Part shown: one piece after another, positions 1 through 5,300 of the stretch
Layout of the letters: the number at the start of each line of letters is the position of its first letter
How positions within the stretch are numbered: the first letter of the stretch is position 1
NCBI GenBank assembly: GCA_946613765.1
Contig: CAMOFW010000037.1
Span: forward strand, 1 to 7,080
DNA length: 7,080 nt
Origin: an uncultured Mycoplasmatota bacterium
GTDB taxonomy: Bacteria > Bacillota_I > Bacilli_A > RF39 > UBA660
Direction: 5' to 3'
The notes under the pieces: model-generated
The model's input: only the letters and a program-made list of their open reading frames with translations
Database searches by the model: none
Told to the model about the DNA's origin: nothing
Position numbers and translations under genes: made by a program

Positions 1-61
1 CAAAAGTAGTTACATTATTAGACGTATTATGCTTAGTAGAACTAGTATTAATAGTAGACAT
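1..61 (-). CDS. 5' end of an unrecognised gene (partial, runs off left edge)
   Basis: Only the first 20 codons are in the window, read from an ATG at 61-59. They encode a Ser/Thr/Asn-rich start (MSTINTSSTK, then HNTSNNVTTF) with no signal peptide or membrane segment yet visible. A GGTGAGG stretch at 71-65 lies just upstream, and an extended -10 promoter lies about 30 bases upstream, after the terminator of the preceding operon, so this looks like a separate transcription unit. An in-frame ATG at 73-71 would add four residues but has a poorer ribosome binding site. The position, directly after small helical T7SS-type genes, would suit an effector or another machine component, but the visible residues cannot decide. 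A polar N-terminus like this does not look like the helical start of an LXG toxin. Confidence 0.55.
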   Translation of the reverse strand, partial: MSTINTSSTKHNTSNNVTTF

Positions 62-64
62 ATA

Positions 65-71
65 CCTCACC
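65..71 (-). promoter_or_regulatory. Ribosome binding site of the leftmost gene
   Basis: GGTGAGG lies just before the ATG at 61-59. The GGTGA part is five bases from the start and can pair with the 3' end of 16S rRNA. It favours this ATG over the in-frame ATG at 73-71, which has only a bare AGG immediately before it. Confidence 0.55.
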
Positions 72-86
72 ATCCTATCATACTTA

Positions 87-95
87 ATTATAACA
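87..95 (-). promoter_or_regulatory. Extended -10 promoter of the leftmost gene
   Basis: Read on the minus strand, 95-87 is TGTTATAAT, a perfect extended -10 element (TGn followed by TATAAT). No good -35 hexamer stands at 17 bases; that position (115-110, TGGTAT) falls within the preceding terminator hairpin. Transcription would start near position 80, giving a leader of about 20 bases. A promoter right after a terminator makes the leftmost gene an independent unit. Confidence 0.6.
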
Positions 96-102
96 AACAT
101 AC

Positions 103-134
103 AAAAAAAATACCATCAAATAATGGCATTTTTT
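103..134 (-). terminator. Rho-independent terminator after the three-gene small-protein operon
   Basis: On the minus strand an A-run and TGCCAT pair with ATGGTA and a run of eight Ts, around the six-base loop TATTTG. The stem is about 12 bp with one G-T wobble. It begins three bases after the TAA of the 73-residue gene at 137-139. On the plus strand the wobble becomes an A-C mismatch, so it should work best for minus-strand transcripts, although Ts follow on both strands. Confidence 0.85.
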
Positions 135-136
135 AT

Positions 137-358
137 TTACATTTTAGAGTTTAAAACATTAATCAATGAACTAGCATTAGATTTTATTTTACTATTAGCT
201 GAAGTAGCCTTTTTATATTCTTCATTTGAAAGAATTTTACCATCTACAGTAACAGTACTAGATAGCATATTATTTAAACTTTTAATCATGTTATCTAATT
301 CATTTACTTGGTTTCTTAATTCATAAGCATAATTAAGAGCATATCCATAATATCTCAT
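137..358 (-). CDS. Small helical protein, 73 residues, T7SS-associated candidate
   Basis: I recognise no named family. The sequence predicts two helices (about residues 7-35 and 45-71) joined by a turn around TVTVDGKILS (35-44), rich in Asn, Ser, Leu and Lys. There is no signal peptide or membrane segment. It looks like a shortened WXG100-type helical hairpin without the W-x-G turn; WXG100 proteins are usually near 100 residues. Its ATG overlaps the TGA of the 109-residue gene as ATGA, and GAGG at 370-367 lies eight bases upstream, so translation is probably coupled and the two proteins may be made in equal amounts as partners. It is the last gene of its operon. A role as T7SS substrate, chaperone or effector-targeting partner is inferred from shape and neighbours only. 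Confidence 0.72.
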   Translation of the reverse strand: MRYYGYALNYAYELRNQVNELDNMIKSLNNMLSSTVTVDGKILSNEEYKKATSANSKIKSNASSLINVLNSKM

Positions 359-684
359 TTTAAATTCCTCGATTCTAATGTATCTACATTATCAGTATTA
401 AAATTACTAATATTAGCATATTTTAATGCTAAGTGTTGTTGAATCTTAGTTCTAAGAACATATATATTATTACTATGAATACTTTCAATAACTTTCATTT
501 TATTACCTAATTCAACTAATTTATTATCTAATGCTGAACTATTATTAGTTTTATATTGTTCATTAATAGATCTAATATCACCTTTAATATTACCAAAAGA
601 GGCACTTTCTTCATTAGAATACATAGATAATTTATCAACAGTTAAAGACATCTTATCTTCATCTAAAAATATTGTATAATTCAT
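355..684 (-). CDS. Small helical WXG100-like protein, 109 residues
   Basis: The length and predicted fold resemble the WXG100/EsxB superfamily: helix about 11-43, a turn at YKTNNSSAL (44-52), then a helix to about 88 and a polar tail. The tryptophan and glycine of the classical turn are replaced by Tyr and Thr, so any membership is by shape rather than motif. There is no signal peptide, as expected for T7SS substrates. A perfect AGGAGG at 696-691 sits six bases before the ATG. Thirteen bases separate it from the stop of the 184-residue gene, and its TGA overlaps the next ATG. In Bacillota, small helical proteins like this often precede LXG toxins and help deliver them to EssC; that is a comparison, not an identification, since no LXG toxin is visible here. 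Confidence 0.75.
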   Translation of the reverse strand: MNYTIFLDEDKMSLTVDKLSMYSNEESASFGNIKGDIRSINEQYKTNNSSALDNKLVELGNKMKVIESIHSNNIYVLRTKIQQHLALKYANISNFNTDNVDTLESRNLK

Positions 685-697
685 ACTTTACCTCCTT

Positions 698-1252
698 TTA
701 AATAAATGGTTTAATATCTGTTTCTGTCTCAATATTAATATCAAATCTTCTAATCATGTTTGATGTGTTTCTTTCAACATCATTAATTTTACTAACAGTT
801 CTTCTATAATCATTTTCAATAGTTCTTATACTATTTTCAATAATATTTAATTTATAATTAATATCATTTGTTATACCTCTAACTTCAGGATAAGAAGATA
901 AAGAATAAACTCTTCTTCTAATAGAAGCTATTTTACTCTTAATAGCGGATATTTGACTAAATACTCTTTGAGCATTATCCAAATTAAATACTATTCTATT
1001 ACCTATCTTACTATAATTAGAATATATATAATCATATATACTTTTTAATTCATATAAATCTTGAATAAATATATTAACTTTATTCTTTTCTTGGTTTACA
1101 GCATTATAAAACTTAGTAAACTTGTTACTATTAGCATATGAATGAGAAAAGGTTAATTCATTATACATACGTAAATATGTATTTTCATACTTACCAATCT
1201 CAGCATTTAACTTATTAACATTATCCTTTAGTAAAGATACATTTACTTGCAT
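698..1252 (-). CDS. Helical/coiled-coil protein, 184 residues, T7SS-associated candidate
   Basis: Not a family I can name. The start is the ATG at 1252, preceded by AGGAGTG; an upstream in-frame ATG at 1291 would place the promoter -10 inside the gene. Residues 1-85 resemble a WXG100 hairpin: helix 5-33, a turn at TFSHSYANSNKF (34-45) with Phe and His where W and G would be, then a helix from about 46. The second part (about 92-168) is predicted as long charged helices with heptad-like Ile/Leu/Val spacing, including IRRR at 111-114. The tail is acidic (IETETDI). No signal peptide or membrane span is seen. It is first in an operon with the 109- and 73-residue genes, behind a TTGACA promoter, next to the T7SS core genes. 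It could be a secreted substrate, an LXG-domain-like fragment without toxin, or a scaffold for its two small neighbours. Confidence 0.75.
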   Translation of the reverse strand: MQVNVSLLKDNVNKLNAEIGKYENTYLRMYNELTFSHSYANSNKFTKFYNAVNQEKNKVNIFIQDLYELKSIYDYIYSNYSKIGNRIVFNLDNAQRVFSQISAIKSKIASIRRRVYSLSSYPEVRGITNDINYKLNIIENSIRTIENDYRRTVSKINDVERNTSNMIRRFDINIETETDIKPFI

Positions 1253-1260
1253 GCTATACA

Positions 1261-1265
1261 CTCCT
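1261..1265 (-). promoter_or_regulatory. Ribosome binding site that sets the start of the 184-residue gene
   Basis: AGGAG at 1265-1261 lies eight bases before the ATG at 1252-1250. The longer reading from 1291 has no comparable site and overlaps the promoter, so the shorter protein is chosen. Confidence 0.75.
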
Positions 1266-1277
1266 ATTATCATATAA

Positions 1278-1307
1278 ATATTAACATACAAATAAAATAT
1301 ATGTCAA
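1278..1307 (-). promoter_or_regulatory. Promoter of the 184/109/73 operon
   Basis: A perfect -35 TTGACA at 1307-1302 is followed after 18 bases by TAATAT at 1283-1278, which carries the TGn extension (1286-1284). This is the only promoter in the window with a consensus -35 and should be strong housekeeping-type. Transcription would begin near 1271, giving a leader of about 20 bases before the ATG at 1252. It follows directly on the terminator of the WXG100-like gene. Confidence 0.65.
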
Positions 1308-1313
1308 TTTAAC

Positions 1314-1348
1314 AAAATAAAAAAGATTAATGTATTTACATTAACCTT
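1314..1348 (-). terminator. Rho-independent terminator of the WXG100-like gene
   Basis: On the minus strand AAGGTTAATGT pairs with ACATTAATCTT around a four-base AAAT loop, with one G-T wobble, followed by TTTTATTTTG. The core, 1327-1344 on the plus strand, is a perfect inverted repeat (8 bp arms, 2-base centre). The TAA stop codon of the 209-residue gene (1343-1341) lies in the left arm, so the terminator overlaps the coding end. It separates the WXG100-like gene from the next operon. Confidence 0.87.
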
Positions 1349-1970
1349 GTAATTCAGATACGTTTTTAGATTGTAGAGCATCTCTTTCCATTATTTCGTT
1401 AGACATTCTGTCTTTTAGAGATTGTTCTAATTCAGTCATTTCAGTATCAAAATGATTTTTAATTTTTTGTACAGCATTTGTTAAAGCAGTTTGTTCTTCG
1501 ATATCTAAAGCATCAGCACTTCTTACAGTAGAAACAATATTATCTAAAATACCATTAACTCTTTGAACCATAGTGTTCATTGGAGTATTAATTGAATTTA
1601 AATCAGCTCCATCAGCAACACCTACTTTATTATTTGGTAAAGTGTTATTGATATTCATTGAAGTATCAGGTTTTCCAAATCTAAATCCTGAATATAAAAT
1701 TGTTTCATTTTCTACTTGATTAAATGAACGAACAGCATTTACTATATTATCATTTTTAGTTGCAAATGTTGTTGTAATAGCACTAGCTAAAGAATTTAAA
1801 CATTCAACGATTTCTGCTACTAAAGCCTTTGAACTATTTGATACCCAATTCTCATTGAAAGCAGATGCTAATTCGCTTGCAGATGTCTTAACTTGATTAA
1901 CATAATCTTCTGCAGCTCCATTGATTGCAGTACACATTCTTGATAGTTTTTCTTGATCCATTGCGGCCAT
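1341..1970 (-). CDS. WXG100-like T7SS substrate candidate, 209 residues
   Basis: Residues 1-90 fit the WXG100 helical hairpin: helix about 5-38, the turn NWVSNSS (41-47, W42-V-S in place of W-x-G), and a second helix about 49-85 ending in FNQVE (83-87). This resembles the Y/F-x-x-x-D/E export signal at the end of helix 2 in T7SS substrates. WXG100 proteins are normally near 100 residues; this one continues with a polar Gly/Asn linker (about 95-130) and a second helical part (131-200) ending in a charged tail. There is no signal peptide. The ATG at 1970 is chosen because GGGAG lies eight bases upstream; the longer reading from 2054 would start inside the untranslated leader. It is a monocistronic unit with its own promoter, structured leader and terminator, next to essC-yukD, as expected for the main secreted EsxA/YukE-type protein. 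Assignment to the superfamily is likely; which homologue it is remains open. Confidence 0.8.
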   Translation of the reverse strand: MAAMDQEKLSRMCTAINGAAEDYVNQVKTSASELASAFNENWVSNSSKALVAEIVECLNSLASAITTTFATKNDNIVNAVRSFNQVENETILYSGFRFGKPDTSMNINNTLPNNKVGVADGADLNSINTPMNTMVQRVNGILDNIVSTVRSADALDIEEQTALTNAVQKIKNHFDTEMTELEQSLKDRMSNEIMERDALQSKNVSELQG

Positions 1971-1978
1971 ATCATCAT

Positions 1979-1985
1979 CTCCCTT
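1979..1985 (-). promoter_or_regulatory. Ribosome binding site that sets the start of the WXG100-like gene
   Basis: AAGGGAG at 1985-1979 lies eight bases before the ATG at 1970-1968. The next internal ATG (1961) would be 17 bases away, too far, and the ATG at 2054 precedes the leader hairpins. Confidence 0.75.
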
Positions 1986-1990
1986 CAAAC

Positions 1991-2024
1991 CCTTATAATA
2001 AGGCCCAATGCAGTAGAAACTACT
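1991..2024 (-). promoter_or_regulatory. Two short hairpins in the leader of the WXG100-like gene
   Basis: The leader, about 60 bases from the predicted start near 2030, holds two perfect 13-base hairpins separated by eight bases. The first is AGTAG-TTT-CTACT at 2024-2012, near the 5' end. The second is CCTTA-TTA-TAAGG at 2003-1991, six bases above the ribosome binding site. A 5' hairpin often stabilises mRNA of highly expressed genes; a regulatory role is possible but no riboswitch class is recognised. Confidence 0.5.
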
Positions 2025-2036
2025 CTCTACAATTAA

Positions 2037-2064
2037 ATAATAACACATTTTCACTATATTCCAA
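2037..2064 (-). promoter_or_regulatory. Promoter of the WXG100-like gene
   Basis: The -35 TTGGAA at 2064-2059 and -10 TATTAT at 2042-2037 are 16 bases apart, and the -10 carries the TGn extension (2045-2043). It lies between the yukD terminator and the leader hairpins, so the substrate gene can be expressed independently of the essC unit and more strongly than it. Confidence 0.6.
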
Positions 2065-2097
2065 TAAAAATCAATTTTCTATTTACATAATATTTAC

Positions 2098-2127
2098 AAT
2101 AAAAAAAGAAAGGCTTAACCTTTCTTA
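2098..2127 (-). terminator. Rho-independent terminator of essC-yukD
   Basis: On the minus strand AAGAAAGG pairs with CCTTTCTT around the five-base loop TTAAG, followed by more Ts. The TAA stop of the yukD-like gene (2117-2115) is in the loop, so the last codons of the gene form the left arm. It uncouples the machine genes from the downstream substrate gene. Confidence 0.88.
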
Positions 2128-2378
2128 ATTAATAATAATTCAGTTCCATTTCTAATATCAGTGTCTATAATAACATCATTATTATCATATACTTTACCAC
2201 TACTTTTATTAATAAATAAGTATTCATCATTTATATCAAATGATAAATGTTCTAAATCACAAATACTTTTAACAATCATAGCTTTAAGTTTCCACATAAC
2301 TTCGTTTACTGGAATGAATAAATCATATGTTTCATTTAATGCAAATGAGTCTATTTTAATTAAAACTTTATTATTCAT
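2115..2378 (-). CDS. yukD: YukD/EsaB-like ubiquitin-fold T7SS accessory protein, 87 residues
   Basis: YukD/EsaB proteins are small cytosolic beta-grasp (ubiquitin-like) factors of about 80 residues that are required for T7SSb secretion and are not thought to be conjugated to targets. Here the order fits that fold: a strand at KVLIKID (4-10), a second at TYDLFIPV (17-24), a helix at VMWKLKAMIVKSICDL (27-42), then short strands at EYLFIN and ELLLIK near the C-terminus. It ends in Lys-Lys-Gly rather than the Gly-Gly of true ubiquitin. The ATG shares one base with the essC stop (TAATG), and a GGGGG tract seven bases upstream, inside the last essC codons, serves as the ribosome binding site, so translation is probably coupled to essC. 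Similarity is diffuse in this family, so the call rests on length, fold order and position next to essC. Confidence 0.85.
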   Translation of the reverse strand: MNNKVLIKIDSFALNETYDLFIPVNEVMWKLKAMIVKSICDLEHLSFDINDEYLFINKSSGKVYDNNDVIIDTDIRNGTELLLIKKG

Positions 2379-5300
2379 TATTCATCCCCCTTACTAACAA
2401 AATCTATTAAACGACATAAGACTGCATTACTTTCATTAATAACATATCCCATATCATTTTTAATTTCTTGAAGCATTTCTTTCTTAATGTTAGATATTCT
2501 AAATAAAGTTTGATCTCCAATACCTTTACCAATCCAAATACCATCACTAATACTAAACATTGAACCAAACCATGATTCATATGCAAAACTCTTAATCTTT
2601 GTTGCATCATCTATAACAACAATATTAATCTTCTCATATTTTTTAATTAAATCTAATAATTCAGAGAATTTATTGCTATCTATAGATGTCATAAACTTAT
2701 TAAATCCATAAATAACTATTGTTCCTTCAATAGATGCTTTTTTATCAATTAATTTTTTAACATAATCAATTAACATATCTAAATATTTATCATAATTTCC
2801 ATTACAATAATTAGGATACATACTCTTATCTAGATTTAATTCTTTAACTCCATCAATTATTATTAATGTATGACTATTAATTCTTCTAAAGACATCTAAT
2901 AAAGATAAAGCAAAATTCTTAATATTAGATAATCTATTCGAAGTGATAATATTACCAATTGATAATGTATAATCATAATAAGCAATATCTAGATTTTTCT
3001 TTATAATTCCTACTGGTAATTCCTTATCAGTAAATACTTTAGTACTAACATCATTTAATCTAATAATATCTGGTAATACAGGAATACGTTTAGCAAATAC
3101 AGTCGAATTAGTTTTTAATTTCTTAATTAAATCAAGAACAAATTCATTTTCATTTATATCATCATAAGTAATATGTGCAACTTGGAACTCATGTAAAGCA
3201 CCATCAAGAGCCATAATACCACGTCCATTTATATCTCTAGGTGTATTTTTTAATTTAATGTTAAATAATGGAGTATATTCACTTTCATCTTTAAGATGGA
3301 AAGCATAAGATAAATCAAAATTTTGACTAATCTTACTTGTTATAGATGTCATAGAATTCAATGTCATAACAAATATAACACCATATCTATTTGAATCTCT
3401 TAATAATTCAGGTAATTCATCATATAAATTATTATAAGCTTCATATATTGAATCATAATTATTAAATACAACACATATAACAGGTAAATCATTATGATCT
3501 TTAATATAATTATTATATTCTCCACCATAATCTAAGAATAATTTCTTTCTTCTTGCTAATTCATCCTTTAATAGTTTTAATAAGTTATTAAATTTTTCAT
3601 CTTCACCAGCAAATACTATACCACCTACTTGAGGAGCATTACTAAATTTTCTTAAAGATTCAGATCCATAATCAACAATATAATAATTAATCTTACTTGC
3701 ATCATAATTAGATATTGTAGAATAAATCATTGTATTTAAGAACATTTCTTTTTCTAATCCATCTAAACCATATATTAATGTATTAGCATCATAATTGAAT
3801 TTAACTACTCCTTGTTGTTGTAACTCTGGTGCATCATATTCACCAATAACAGCACTTAAATTACTATTATCAACACTATATTTTTCTTTAACTTTATCTA
3901 CTAGAATATCACCTGGTATATTATCTAACCATAGTTTTCTAGAATATAAGTTTTCTTTTTCAGCTACTTGCATTATATGCTTTAATATAGCAGTTATTTG
4001 CTCTCCTTGAGCAACACCTTTATTTCCATTAGATTCAGAAATATTTTTAATCTTATAACCTAATGAATCAATAAAATTAATAGATTTATCAATTTGTTTA
4101 ACATAACCATCACTAGGAAAATACTTAGCACCGCACCATGCACTTTGACCTAAAGCATAATATTCATCATAACCAACTTGTAAATAGAATCTACCAGTTT
4201 GTTTAAGTGATGCAGCATCACTCTTCTTTAACATTTCCTTAGAGTCACTAGCATCTTGTACTTTTAAACAAACTCTAAATTTAGTATTTGACCAAATTTG
4301 TTCATTAACTACACCACTTGGTTTTTGAGTAGCAAGTATTAAATGTACTCCAAGTGAACGACCAATACGTGCAGTTGAAATTAAACTATCCATAAAATCA
4401 GATTGTTGTGCTTTTAATTCAGCAAACTCATCACAAATAATAAATAAGTGAGGAATAGCTTCTTTTAACTTTTTATCTCTATAGAAACTTTGATATTTAT
4501 AAATATCCATAGTGGATTCTCCTAAAATATCTCTAGCTTCATTAAATAATCTTTGTCTTCTTTCTAATTCCGAATTAATAGATACTAAAGTTCTATCCAT
4601 TTCAGCTTTATCAAGGTTTGTAATTGTTCCGGCTAGATGTGGTAAACGAATACCAGTTGTTTCATTTTCAAACGCACCTGCTAAACCTCCACCTTTATAA
4701 TCTATTAATATAAATGATACTTCATCAGGTGAATAATTAATACACATAGATAGAATATAAGTAATAATAAACTCAGACTTACCTGAACCAGTCATACCAG
4801 CAATTAAACCATGTGGGCCATGAAACTTTTCATGTAAATCTAAATACATTAATCCACCAGATGCATCGACACCAATTTCAGCTTTTAAGCTTCTAGTTGG
4901 ATCATTACTTAACCATCTATTTAATATATTTAATTGATCAACTTTTCCACATTTTTCCATTTCCAAGAATGTAATAGATTCAGGAAATGATGTTTCTTCA
5001 TCATTTAATTCAATAGGAACATTACTTAATGATTTAGCAATCTTCATCATATCAATATTATAATGAATTTCATTTATAAAGCTTTCTTGTTCTTGTTCCT
5101 CAAAAGCATTAATTAATACATTAGATTTCTTATCATCTAAGGTTATAAAATTACAACATTTACTAGGTAAATTAGACATTCTATTTTCTAAGAATACTAA
5201 AGAAAAACCTAAATCTTTATCACTTTCAGCTATTCTATCAACTAAGTCATAGTGTTTTAAACTTTCATAATCATCAATTATAACAAAATAATGTGGTTGA

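Noticed and set aside
355..358. TGA read as tryptophan (mycoplasma code)
   Set aside because: Tryptophans checked in EssC use TGG, and the TGA forms a normal ATGA overlap with the next gene. Reading through would add only about a dozen codons overlapping that gene.
698..1252. Calling the 184-residue protein an LXG toxin
   Set aside because: It has a helical N-terminal part but no Leu-x-Gly motif that I can place and no toxin domain, and it is far shorter than LXG toxins.
1991..2003. PerR/Fur-like operator at CCTTATTATAAGG
   Set aside because: It shares only the central A/T-rich dyad with those boxes and lies in the transcribed leader, so an RNA hairpin is the simpler reading.
1971..2054. 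Longer start at 2054 for the WXG100-like gene
   Set aside because: The added 28 residues are encoded by the leader with two hairpins and a good GGGAG site. They do not look like part of a WXG100 protein, which begins directly with helix 1.
2407..2610. Second minus-strand frame inside essC
   Set aside because: A shadow of the EssC C-terminus, with no independent start signals.
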